A DNA stretch of 53,751 bases from a virus, in IMG/VR virus record IMGVR_UViG_3300046512_000360, positions 1 through 53,751 of that record; one strand, 5' to 3'. Below, piece after piece: positions 14,564 to 21,050 of this stretch (its first letter is position 1; each line of letters starts with the position of its first letter). The notes beneath the pieces were generated by a model. That model was not told the DNA's origin. It was given only the letters and a program-made list of their open reading frames with translations, and did no database searches. Both the position numbers and the translations under genes were made by a program.

Positions 14564-14613
14564 TTTCGATTGTGCGAAATTTCTTCACATATGTCGGCGG
14601 GCAATGTGCGAAC
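14564..14613. promoter_or_regulatory. Operators OR3 (14564-14579) and OR2 (14597-14613)
   Basis: OR2 reads GCGGGCAATGTGCGAAC: the right half is identical to the consensus and the left arm is degenerate. OR3 reads TTTCGATTGTGCGAAA (5-bp arms, 6-bp spacer). The centres of OR3, OR2 and OR1 are about 34 and 35 bp apart, matching the OL1-OL2 distance. Weaker sites than OR1. Confidence 0.6.
14569..14597 (-). promoter_or_regulatory. Repressor maintenance promoter (PRM-like)
   Basis: On the minus strand CCGACA (14597-14592), 17 nt, CACAAT (14574-14569), then 6 nt and the repressor ATG, which suggests a leaderless transcript like lambda cI from PRM. OR2 lies just upstream of the -35 box and OR3 covers the -10 box, so activation by OR2 and repression by OR3 are possible. 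Boxes match only 4 of 6 each. Confidence 0.45.
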
Positions 14614-14621
14614 ATAGGACC

Positions 14622-14650
14622 TTGCCTCGAAGTTCGTTATGTGCGAACAA
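14622..14650 (+). promoter_or_regulatory. Early-right promoter (PR-like)
   Basis: TTGCCT (14622-14627), 17 nt containing OR1, then GAACAA (14645-14650) and 6 nt to the ATG at 14657. The -10 box is weak, but the layout is the same as that of the early-left promoter base for base in spacing. It would drive the cro-like gene and the replication operon. Confidence 0.6.
14632..14648. promoter_or_regulatory. Operator OR1 (GTTCG-N7-CGAAC)
   Basis: GTTCGTTATGTGCGAAC, 16 of 17 positions identical to OL1. It lies between the -35 and -10 regions of the early-right promoter, 4 nt after the -35 box as in the left promoter. Confidence 0.85.
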
Positions 14651-14656
14651 ACTGGC

Positions 14657-14881
14657 ATGCAGAAGCCATCGTTCACCACGCTCGTAGAAGCCGCAGGGAT
14701 AAGCCGGGGTTACGCTTCCGACATTTTGAACGGAAAGCAAAGCCCCTCGCGACCACTCGCCATCCACATTTTCCGTCAGACGGGATGGAAACACGGCCTG
14801 ATCGCCGATCTGACTGATGCGCAGATCGAGGTGCTGGAAAGCGTCGAGCCGTGGGTGCCGCGCCAGGACGCCGCAGCATGA
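14657..14881 (+). CDS. Cro-like HTH regulator
   Basis: A 74-aa protein with a lambda-repressor-type HTH: LVEAAGISRGYASDILNGKQSPSRPLAIHIFRQTG at residues 7-41. The start at 14657 is preferred, since the upstream in-frame ATG at 14639 lies inside operator OR1. No ribosome site is visible, and the start may be leaderless like that of the repressor. First gene rightward from the operator region, the usual place and size for Cro. Confidence 0.8.
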   Translation: MQKPSFTTLVEAAGISRGYASDILNGKQSPSRPLAIHIFRQTGWKHGLIADLTDAQIEVLESVEPWVPRQDAAA

Positions 14882-15117
14882 GGTCGCGCACCCAGGACCG
14901 CAGCGACGAAGGTGTCGTGCACATGCTGACCCGCAGCGGCACATGCCCGTCGAACGACGAAATCGCCGCCAACATCGGCGCGCGCGGCGCGGCGGCTGGT
15001 GCCGCCGCCCTCGCCCGCCTCGATCGCGCTGGGCGCATCCGCATCGAGCGCGAGTTCGGCTGGCGGAAAGTTACGTTGCTGGACAACGGCATCACACGAG
15101 AGGGCCCCGACGCATGA
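14878..15117 (+). CDS. Small LexA-like winged-helix protein
   Basis: A 79-aa protein. The segment CPSNDEIAANIGARGAAAGAAALARLDRAGRI followed by IEREFGWRKVTLLDNG has the layout of a winged HTH like the LexA DNA-binding domain (PSxxEIA..G......L..L...G.I..). It is a paralog of the gene at 16466-16702 with most of the recognition helix conserved. ATGA overlap with the cro-like gene upstream. Probably a DNA-binding regulator; target unknown. Confidence 0.75.
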   Translation: MRSRTQDRSDEGVVHMLTRSGTCPSNDEIAANIGARGAAAGAAALARLDRAGRIRIEREFGWRKVTLLDNGITREGPDA

Positions 15118-15557
15118 AGCTGCCCATCACGCCGCGCCGCACAGGCGTCGAGAAGTTCGTAGAGCGCCGCGCCGACCGGCGCGATGACCTGTTCGCCCAA
15201 GCCGCGGCCGACTTCAGTCGGTATTGGCAATCCGCTGCTGGATTGAAGCCAGGCTTTGCGAAAGTAATTCCTTGCTCTCTTGCTGCTGGATCACTGCCTG
15301 ATGCGCAGCGTCCAACTCCGAAAGAGCAGCTCGGATCAACTCCGATGGCGCGCCCATCGATGTCGCTATTTCGGCAAGAACTGCGGTCAAATTCGAGACC
15401 GCATGCAGCGCGGCGACGGCCGTGTCTAAAGCCACTTTTGCGGATACTTCGGGCGATCCCTTCGGCATTTCTTTCCTTTCGCGCGTATGTAGGAACCCGC
15501 ACGATGACCGAACTGCCGGGCGCGGACAACTGCGCCCGGCACGGTGGCGCCGCATGA
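15114..15557 (+). CDS. Hypothetical ORF, possibly truncated by an antisense gene
   Basis: The start at 15114 (MKLPITPRRTGVEKFVERRADRR) has an ATGA overlap with the winged-helix gene, and the first 38 residues look like real coding sequence. From 15214 on it runs antisense to a well-formed minus-strand gene (15214-15468) and the translation looks like a shadow, before it ends in a 17-aa piece (MTELPGADNCARHGGAA from 15504). Either the frame is fused by insertion of the antisense gene or only its two ends are functional. Treat the middle as doubtful. Confidence 0.4.
   Translation: MKLPITPRRTGVEKFVERRADRRDDLFAQAAADFSRYWQSAAGLKPGFAKVIPCSLAAGSLPDAQRPTPKEQLGSTPMARPSMSLFRQELRSNSRPHAARRRPCLKPLLRILRAIPSAFLSFRAYVGTRTMTELPGADNCARHGGAA
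15214..15468 (-). CDS. Antisense small helical protein (84 aa)
   Basis: A convincing minus-strand gene inside the rightward early operon: AAAGGAAAGAA before the ATG gives a good ribosome site, and the product MPKGSPEVSAKVALDTAVAALHA and onward is all helical with heptad-like spacing (LSELDAAHQAVIQQQESKELL). G+C is visibly lower than in its neighbours. Its upstream region shares 15 bp and a similar layout with that of the antisense gene at 15916-16083. No family recognised; it looks like an acquired cassette (moron). Confidence 0.7.
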   Translation of the reverse strand: MPKGSPEVSAKVALDTAVAALHAVSNLTAVLAEIATSMGAPSELIRAALSELDAAHQAVIQQQESKELLSQSLASIQQRIANTD

Positions 15558-15742
15558 GCGCACCGGTGTTCGTAGGCGTCGACCTGTCCAACCGCGAGGA
15601 TGTGTGCGGTGTCATCTGGATGCGGGACAAGACGATCGTTCCGCGTGAGGCCGTCGCGCGGTGCGCCGTGTGTGGCAATGCCCAGTGCGATCATAGCGAC
15701 CTCGCGTTTGCCGGCATCGTGCCGCCGGCGGTGCTGTCATGA
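15554..15742 (+). CDS. Small CxxC protein (62 aa)
   Basis: A 62-aa protein, MSAPVFVGVDLSNREDVCGV then IWMRDKTIVPREAVARCAVCGNAQCDHSDLAFAG. CAVCGNAQCDH could form a small zinc knuckle. ATGA overlaps link it to the frames on both sides. Function unknown. Confidence 0.6.
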   Translation: MSAPVFVGVDLSNREDVCGVIWMRDKTIVPREAVARCAVCGNAQCDHSDLAFAGIVPPAVLS

Positions 15743-15770
15743 GCGATCAACCTCAACATGGAGAGTTCCA

Positions 15771-15938
15771 ATGCGTAACCCCAACGATCAGCAGATTGCT
15801 CTCGAATGCCTTCGCCTCACCGGCGGGGATATCCGCCGTGCCGAGATCGCCTTCGATTTCGTCAAGGGCGAGAGTGCCGCGCCGAGCAACGAGAAGCCCG
15901 GCGCGGATAATGCCGTCAGCCGCCTGCCGAGCCAGTAA
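15771..15938 (+). CDS. Small phage protein (55 aa)
   Basis: MRNPNDQQIALECLRLTGGD starts a 55-aa protein with the layout of short phage proteins that have a helical N-terminus. A ribosome site (GGAGAG, 5-6 nt before the ATG at 15771) supports it over the overlapping frame that begins at 15739 (MSDQPQHGEFQ). Its 3' end overlaps the antisense gene at 15916 by 23 bp. Confidence 0.6.
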   Translation: MRNPNDQQIALECLRLTGGDIRRAEIAFDFVKGESAAPSNEKPGADNAVSRLPSQ

Positions 15939-16083
15939 AGACGGCCTTCCTGCAGCGAACAAACAGCTCGAGTTCATCGTCGACAGTGCTTGCGGCGTGA
16001 TGTCGCAGATCGCTCCACACCTTGTACGCGACCAAATATTTGCCGGTTTCGAGATTGTCGACGGTAACGGTCTTGTCGGCCAT
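15916..16083 (-). CDS. Antisense small protein (55 aa)
   Basis: Too short for most gene finders. The product starts MADKTVTVDNLETGKYLVAY, continues KVWSDLRHHAASTVDDELEL and ends FVRCRKAVFTGSAGG. The ribosome site AAGGGAA lies 5 nt before the ATG at 16083. It runs against the early-right operon and overlaps the end of the gene at 15771. Its 5' region resembles that of the antisense gene at 15214 (15 identical bp, same distance of 14-15 codons to the shared motif). Likely a second acquired cassette. Confidence 0.6.
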   Translation of the reverse strand: MADKTVTVDNLETGKYLVAYKVWSDLRHHAASTVDDELELFVRCRKAVFTGSAGG

Positions 16084-16169
16084 TGTGATTCCCTTCGTGC
16101 CGGTTGTGGCGATCGCACGATGACCGAAGCGGCTGGGGCGTCAAGCTCCAGCCGTGGAGGGCGTTCCGC

Positions 16170-16469
16170 ATGACCGCCCCCTGCCCCCACTGCGGCGGCT
16201 GCCTCGAAGCGGGCACGCCGATCCGGCGCGGCTTGTGGCTGCTCGGCCCAACCGCCGCGTACCACGACAGCGACAAGCTCCCCCTGACCCGCGCGCAGTG
16301 CCGCGTGCTCTACGCGATCGCGCTCGCGAACGGTCGCCCGGTGTCGCACCACGATGTGCCGGGCTGCGGCGAAGGCACATTCGCCCATCACTTGCGCGCA
16401 ATCCGCAACGTCACGCTCGACCGCTTCCCGATCCGGGGTGGCCGCACCGCCGTCAGGTGGGCGCCATGA
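16170..16469 (+). CDS. Zinc-ribbon and HTH-like protein (99 aa)
   Basis: MTAPCPHCGGCLEAG opens a 99-aa protein; CPHCGGC is a zinc-ribbon half. The rest, LTRAQCRVLYAIALANGRPVSHHDV and FAHHLRAIRNV, has the spacing of a winged helix (two-component OmpR-like C-terminal domain with IRNVxLDRFPIRGGRTAVRW). A DNA-binding regulator is likely. Coupled by ATGA overlaps to the frame before and the winged-helix gene after. Confidence 0.65.
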   Translation: MTAPCPHCGGCLEAGTPIRRGLWLLGPTAAYHDSDKLPLTRAQCRVLYAIALANGRPVSHHDVPGCGEGTFAHHLRAIRNVTLDRFPIRGGRTAVRWAP

Positions 16470-16702
16470 GGCGCGATCAGGACGCCACCGACGACGCGGC
16501 CTTGCGCGCGATCACGATCGCCGCCGCCAAGCGCCGGCCGTGCCCGTCCAACGACCAACTGGCCCAAGCCATCGGCGCGCGCACCGCTGCCGCCGGTGCC
16601 GCCGCCCTGGAGCGGCTGGAACGCGCCGGACAGATCACGATCGCGCGCAGCCCCGGCTGGCGCACTGTCACCATCACCTCGAGCGGGCTGCGCACCCAGT
16701 AG
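16466..16702 (+). CDS. LexA-like winged-helix protein, paralog of 14878
   Basis: A 78-aa protein whose centre, CPSNDQLAQAIGARTAAAGAAALERLERAGQI, is almost the same as that of the gene at 14878 (CPSNDEIAANIGARGAAAGAAALARLDRAGRI). The N-terminus differs, which points to a duplication and divergence within the same operon. Same predicted winged-HTH fold. Confidence 0.7.
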   Translation: MRRDQDATDDAALRAITIAAAKRRPCPSNDQLAQAIGARTAAAGAAALERLERAGQITIARSPGWRTVTITSSGLRTQ

Positions 16703-16758
16703 CCTGTTTCGTTCTTCCCTCATGCTGCAGCGCAATAGCTGCCCAGGAGCCGATGATC

Positions 16759-17169
16759 ATGGATCGGAAATCGCAAATTCTCGACCGGCAGCAGCGGATG
16801 TTCCGCATTGCCCAGGACCCTACCCGCTTCGGCTTGACGCTCAAGATGATCGCCGCCGACGCCGACCTGGGCGCCGACAGCGTGCGCAACTACGCCGCCG
16901 GTGAAACGGTGATGCCGATGACCGCCCTCGTCGCGCTGATCGGTGTGCTGCCGGACGAACTGCTGTCGCTGTTGCTGCCCGCCGGTCACGCCATCGTGCG
17001 CATCCCAGAAGGCATCGACCACGACCAGCTCGAAACCTGCGCCCGCGAGTTCCTCGCGGCGAAAGGCGCGGCCCACCATCCCGACAGCCCCGGCGGCCGC
17101 GAGATCGCCGAGTGCGAGCGCCAGGTCCTAGACCGGAAGGCCGCGCATCTGACGGTCGTCGCAGCATGA
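16759..17169 (+). CDS. HTH-like early protein (136 aa)
   Basis: Two close ATG codons are possible; 16759 gives the better distance (9 nt) to the AGGAG ribosome site. The segment FGLTLKMIAADADLGADSVRNYAAGETVMPMTALVALIGVLPDELLSLLLP has the layout of a phage XRE-like helix-turn-helix. The C-terminal part is helical. Probably a regulator of replication or of late functions. Confidence 0.7.
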   Translation: MDRKSQILDRQQRMFRIAQDPTRFGLTLKMIAADADLGADSVRNYAAGETVMPMTALVALIGVLPDELLSLLLPAGHAIVRIPEGIDHDQLETCAREFLAAKGAAHHPDSPGGREIAECERQVLDRKAAHLTVVAA

Positions 17170-17933
17170 CGAAATGCGCGCAATGCGGCTGCAAGATCCG
17201 CGCCGACAGCCAGACCGGGCTTTGCCTGCAGCACCACAACGACAAGCGGGCGCTGGATCGCATTGCGCTCGACGACCGTATCGAGGCGGCTGGACGCACA
17301 GGCATGCGCCAAGTCGATATCGCACGTGCCATGAAGGTGTCGGGTGCGCGCGTCAGCCTCGTGCTGTCATCGAAGGTATACGTCATGCCGACGCACCGGA
17401 TGGCGAACCTGCTCACACTTGCCGCCGCCCATGCAGGCCTGACGGTCGAGGACATCAGAGGCAAGAGCCGCGAGCGCCACATCATCCATGCACGCCAGGC
17501 GGTCTGCCTGCTCGGCACAGAGGCTGGGCATTCCTCGACGTTCGTTTCGAAGGTGCTGGATCGGGATCACTCAACCATCCTGCATGGCCGGGACGCGGCG
17601 CGCGAGCGTGCCAAGCGATCACCTGACTACGCCGTATACCTGGACCTCGTTCGCTCGGGTGAAATGCCGGCCGAAGACCTGGGACCGCTCGAATCGACGG
17701 ACCCAATGCTTGATGAAGCGCCGCCGCCCTCAAAACTATCGCCCGCCCCCGTGCCGCTCCCAGCCGCCCTTGTGGCGCGCTTCGTCCGTGCGCCTCGTGC
17801 TGCGACGACCAAGCGCCGGAACAACTTCGACGACGTCTGCGAGGACGAACGCGAAAGCGAACTCATCCGCAACGACATGATCGCCGGTTCCCGCGCGCTC
17901 GCAGACGCCATCAACGCGATGCGAGCAGCATGA
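17166..17933 (+). CDS. Zinc-finger protein with DnaA domain IV (replication initiator-like)
   Basis: A 255-aa protein. Residues 4-24 hold C4, C7, C9, C20 and two His, a zinc-finger-like site. Residues 45-70 (MRQVDIARAMKVSGARVSLVL) form a second HTH. Residues 90-150 match the C-terminal DNA-binding domain of DnaA: LTVEDIRGKSRERHIIHARQ then LDRDHSTILHGRDAAR, where the last part equals the DnaA signature RDHTTVLH. There is no AAA+ domain. It likely binds a specific DNA site in the origin, close to the iterons two genes downstream. Starts with an ATGA overlap. Confidence 0.8.
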   Translation: MTKCAQCGCKIRADSQTGLCLQHHNDKRALDRIALDDRIEAAGRTGMRQVDIARAMKVSGARVSLVLSSKVYVMPTHRMANLLTLAAAHAGLTVEDIRGKSRERHIIHARQAVCLLGTEAGHSSTFVSKVLDRDHSTILHGRDAARERAKRSPDYAVYLDLVRSGEMPAEDLGPLESTDPMLDEAPPPSKLSPAPVPLPAALVARFVRAPRAATTKRRNNFDDVCEDERESELIRNDMIAGSRALADAINAMRAA

Positions 17934-18163
17934 GTGTCGCAGAAGCTGCCCGGCTGATTGGGAAACTCACAACGGCGCCACCCACCCTCGCCCAGCACGA
18001 CGAGCTGGTGCGGCTGGCGATGGTGCGCGACCGCAAGGCGGACAAGCGCGTCGAGGCCGCCCGCCGCGAGAAGGCTGATGCGGCCGCTGGCATCGCTCGC
18101 GCCGAGGCCGACCGCCTCGCCTTCATCGAGGCCAACCCCGATCCGCAGATGGTGATGCTGTGA
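17930..18163 (+). CDS. Small helical early protein (77 aa)
   Basis: A 77-aa protein, MSVAEAARLIGKLTTAPPTL then a long charged helix (MVRDRKADKRVEAARREKADAAAGIARAEADRLAFIEANP). ATGA-type overlaps with both neighbours in a replication cluster. Function unknown; possibly a coiled-coil partner of the replication proteins. Confidence 0.6.
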   Translation: MSVAEAARLIGKLTTAPPTLAQHDELVRLAMVRDRKADKRVEAARREKADAAAGIARAEADRLAFIEANPDPQMVML

Positions 18164-18534
18164 GCGCCGCAATCAATCCGTTCGCTCCGCGCAAGGCGGC
18201 TGGCAACAAGTACGGCGCGGTGAAATCCACTTGCGGCGCCGGGCATGAGCACGACAGCAAGGCCGAGGCCAAGCGGTGCAACGAACTGCACCTGCTCCAG
18301 CGCGCCGGGGTGATAGCGGGGCTCGAACAGCAGCCGGTTTTCCGGTTCACGGTCGATGGCCGCCCGGTCATGCTCGACAACGGGCAGCAGGCGCGCCTGA
18401 AGGCCGACTTTTCGTACATCGAGAACGGCAAGAAGGTGGTCGAGGACCGCAAGGGCGTGATCGTGCGCGACTTCCCCTTGCGCTGGGCTCTCGCGCGCAC
18501 GCTGTGGCCCGAGATCGACTGGAGGGTCGTGTGA
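18160..18534 (+). CDS. DUF1064 family protein (PD-(D/E)XK nuclease-like)
   Basis: A 124-aa protein of the phage DUF1064 family, whose relatives are predicted to have a nuclease fold. Conserved pieces: NKYGAVK, DSKAEAKRCNELHLLQRAGVI near residue 30, LEQQPVFRFTVDG, and KADFSYIENGKKVVEDRKG (the catalytic-like D...E-D-x-K). Commonly found next to replication genes in lambda-like phages. A DNA repair or replication-associated nuclease is plausible. Confidence 0.85.
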   Translation: MSAAINPFAPRKAAGNKYGAVKSTCGAGHEHDSKAEAKRCNELHLLQRAGVIAGLEQQPVFRFTVDGRPVMLDNGQQARLKADFSYIENGKKVVEDRKGVIVRDFPLRWALARTLWPEIDWRVV

Positions 18535-19271
18535 ACCTCGACACCCTCCGCCTGCTTGTCGCCAAGGGCCTATCTGCAGAAGACATCCTCGAAGTGGCCG
18601 AGACGATGGGCGAGTCTGCGACTGCCGAACGTTCGTCGTCGGCGGAGCGCCAGGCGCGGTACCGTCTGCGCAAGGCCCAGGCTGCTGCGGCATGTGACGC
18701 AACGGGTGACGTAACAGGTGACGTAACGCGTTACGCAACGGGTGACGGTAACGGTGGTGACGCCACCTCCCTTTCCCTCCCCCCCAATGAGATTAACTCT
18801 AACCCCCCCACCCATACCCACCCGGGAGGGACTACGGGCGCGAGCGAGCCGGCCGATCTGGATGGCTTGCCGGTCCCTGCCTCCGATGATCTGCCGAAGC
18901 CCGCCAAGCCGCCCAAGGCGAAGCGTGCCGTCGCCGATGCCGTGCCGATGCCGGAAGGGTGGGAGCCCCGCCTGACGCCAGCCGCTCAGAAGATCGTCGA
19001 TGGATGGCCTCCCGGCATGTTCGAGCGGGAGCGGATGGCCTTCGAGGCGCATGCCGCATCGACCGACCGAGTGACCAAGGATTGGCAGGCAGCATTCCGG
19101 ACGTGGATCGCCAAAGCCGAGCAATACAGGACAGAACGAAATGGGGATCGAAGCGCGGGCACTGGGCGAGGTTTTGCCGGCGGTCACCAGCCTGACAGGC
19201 GAGATGGGTTCACTCGATCGCTCGACGACACCATCAAACGCGGCCGAGGCGGCACCGCGCCTCTCCAATGA
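18531..19271 (+). CDS. Phage replication protein
   Basis: A 246-aa protein with a GTG start, overlapping the DUF1064 gene by 4 bp; GGAGGG lies 4 nt upstream. The N-terminus (MNLDTLRLLVAKGLSAEDILEVAE) is an HTH-like helix, residues 50-75 contain the repeats TGDVTGDVT encoded by DNA iterons, then a proline-rich linker, and the C-terminal part (DRVTKDWQAAFRTWIAKAEQY) resembles the DnaT/primosome-like end of phage replication proteins. The layout is like lambda O: origin inside the gene of its initiator. The exact partner is unknown. Confidence 0.7.
   Translation: MNLDTLRLLVAKGLSAEDILEVAETMGESATAERSSSAERQARYRLRKAQAAAACDATGDVTGDVTRYATGDGNGGDATSLSLPPNEINSNPPTHTHPGGTTGASEPADLDGLPVPASDDLPKPAKPPKAKRAVADAVPMPEGWEPRLTPAAQKIVDGWPPGMFERERMAFEAHAASTDRVTKDWQAAFRTWIAKAEQYRTERNGDRSAGTGRGFAGGHQPDRRDGFTRSLDDTIKRGRGGTAPLQ
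18694..18768. repeat. 12-bp iterons, candidate replication origin
   Basis: Four directly repeated 12-bp units, GTGACGCAACGG, GTGACGTAACAG, GTGACGTAACGC, GTTACGCAACGG (18694-18741), then two partial ones (GTGACGGTAAC at 18742 and GTGACGCC at 18758). The centre is a perfect palindrome CGTAACGCGTTACG at 18722-18735. Lies inside the replication gene. The protein segment TGDVTGDVTRYATGDG shows the 4-codon period. A pyrimidine-rich and A/T-richer stretch follows (to about 18800). Confidence 0.7.
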
Positions 19272-19809
19272 TCAGCTGGCCGCCGCCATGGTCGTTGCGG
19301 CCGCGCCCCTCCCAGCGCTGGAGAAGGCAGACGAACTATTCATCGCCCAGATCCTGCGCATGATGGACGTGCTGCCGCGCCGGCCAGACGATGATGTCGG
19401 CGGCAAGCTTCGCCACCGTGCCTACGAACTGGCGATCGGGCAGTACCCGCGCCAAGCGCTGGAGTTCCTCGTGACCGAGGCGCTGCGCGATTCGAAGTTT
19501 TTCCCGAGCACGTCGGAGTGCGTCGCGATCATGGGGCGCTGGCGTCGCGACGATGCGGCGATCCGCTCGAAGCTCGCTGCCGGCGTGGCGGCGCGGCACG
19601 AGCGCCAGGCCCGCTTCGATGATGCGCTTGGCCGCCTGGCCGCCGGTGAATGCGACCAGGTCGAGATCGACGCGATGGACGATTGGACCAAGCAGGTCGC
19701 GGAGACGCGCGGCCATCTCCGCCGCGAGGAAGACGGCACTTACACCTCACGCATCCGCGGGCCCGAAAGATGCCCGTGCAATGAACAACCCGCATCGGAG
19801 GAAGTATGA
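19141..19809 (+). CDS. Replication-associated protein (222 aa)
   Basis: The start at 19141 lies inside the end of the replication gene (131-bp overlap in another frame); AGGA sits 9 nt upstream. The 222-aa product has an Ala-rich N-terminus, then KADELFIAQILRMMDVLPRRPDD, ALEFLVTEALRDSKFFPSTSECVAIMGRWRRDD and a basic C-terminus with CPCNEQ. I recognise no domain. The position behind an O-like protein would suit a helicase loader (P-like), but there is no AAA+ motif. Confidence 0.6.
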   Translation: MGIEARALGEVLPAVTSLTGEMGSLDRSTTPSNAAEAAPRLSNDQLAAAMVVAAAPLPALEKADELFIAQILRMMDVLPRRPDDDVGGKLRHRAYELAIGQYPRQALEFLVTEALRDSKFFPSTSECVAIMGRWRRDDAAIRSKLAAGVAARHERQARFDDALGRLAAGECDQVEIDAMDDWTKQVAETRGHLRREEDGTYTSRIRGPERCPCNEQPASEEV

Positions 19810-21050
19810 GCAAGGCAATCCGCTGGTCGCACAACGACCGCTATTTCGGCCCGTTCACTTACGCCTATGAGCCGCGCGGCCGAAAGATCGCGCTCATGCT
19901 CGGCTCTGGCGATGGCGCCGACTATCCCGGCTGCCGTCTGCGTGTCGCGGTCGGTGCGCACACGCTGATCGTCGCTCTGCCCGCCGTCATCAAACCCTGG
20001 CGCCGGTGGCATGAAATCACGACCGAGCCGACCCGGACGCAGATGCTCCAATCGGGCCGGCAGCCCGGTTACTGGGATCAGCACGAGCGGGAGTTCGGGT
20101 TCAGTGTGTCCGAGGGATCGGTGCACTTCCACTACGGCCCGCAAACGCACGATAGCGAGACATCCAAGTCAAAGGTCTGGTTCATCCCATGGAAGTCGGT
20201 GCGTCTCGTCCGGACCAGCCACTACGACCTTGCCGGCGAACACTTCGTCACGATCCCGCCGCGCGGAAGCCGCACCAAGTTCGGCCAGGCCGCGTGGCAG
20301 AACCACTGGACGGTGAAGCAGGCGCTGCAAGGCGCGTGCCCGACCGCATCATTCCTGTTCGCCGACTTCGACGGGGAGCAGATCACCGCGACCACGCGCA
20401 TCGACGAAGCCGAATGGGCCAAGGGTGAAGGCAAATTCAAATGGCTGTCGCTGTTCTGCCGGAACAAGGTGGCCCGCACCCTCGACATTCGGTTCGCGGC
20501 CGAGGTCGGACGCGAGAAGGGATCATGGAAGGGCGGTACGATCGGCAGCGGCATCGACATGCTGCCGGGCGAACTGCACGAGGGCGCATTCAAGCGGTAC
20601 TGCGGAAAGAATGGCCTGACGTTCATCGGCGCAGCTGAGCAGCCTGCCGAAGAGGCCAACCCAGAGCTTCCCCCGCAGCCCCCCGTTGCCCAGGGCGGTG
20701 ACGACGAGCTCGATCGACTGCGTCTCGATATGCGAATGATCGTCTCGCATGCAACCGGCGGCGTGTCTGCGGACGTCGACCGGAGCGTCAATGACATCTG
20801 CGTCGACATCAGCCGCAACCGGAACCTCGTTTTCGCGCATGGCAAGGAGGTCGGCGGCAAGGAGGCGATCCAGCCATCCGATGGGAACGTCGAGCGCTTC
20901 GGTCTGGCGATTGGCGCCGCGATCTATGGCGAAGGATTCGATCCGCATCTGAACCCTGAAGCATTCGACTTCGGTTGCAACGCCGGCCGCGTCGCTCTGA
21001 CGGCCCTATCGACCGCGGCGGCGCAGGCTGAGAACGGGAGCGCATCCTGA
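19806..21050 (+). CDS. Hypothetical phage protein (414 aa)
   Basis: A 414-aa protein that starts MSKAIRWSHNDRYFGPFTYAYEPRGRKIALMLGSG. It has W/H-rich segments (WFIPWKSVRLVRTSHYDLAGEH) and a C-terminal part with a helix bundle (DVDRSVNDICVDISRNRNLVFAHGKEV). Family known only as a conserved phage protein in my experience; no catalytic motif seen. Overlaps the previous gene by 4 bp. It may act in DNA metabolism given its position. Confidence 0.65.
   Translation: MSKAIRWSHNDRYFGPFTYAYEPRGRKIALMLGSGDGADYPGCRLRVAVGAHTLIVALPAVIKPWRRWHEITTEPTRTQMLQSGRQPGYWDQHEREFGFSVSEGSVHFHYGPQTHDSETSKSKVWFIPWKSVRLVRTSHYDLAGEHFVTIPPRGSRTKFGQAAWQNHWTVKQALQGACPTASFLFADFDGEQITATTRIDEAEWAKGEGKFKWLSLFCRNKVARTLDIRFAAEVGREKGSWKGGTIGSGIDMLPGELHEGAFKRYCGKNGLTFIGAAEQPAEEANPELPPQPPVAQGGDDELDRLRLDMRMIVSHATGGVSADVDRSVNDICVDISRNRNLVFAHGKEVGGKEAIQPSDGNVERFGLAIGAAIYGEGFDPHLNPEAFDFGCNAGRVALTALSTAAAQAENGSAS

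Noticed and set aside
15739-16173. A 144-codon plus-strand frame starting MSDQPQHGEFQ
   Set aside because: It starts on an ATGA overlap, but the 55-aa gene at 15771 in another frame has a real ribosome site and a natural sequence, and the rest is opposite a convincing antisense gene. Kept only as an observation.
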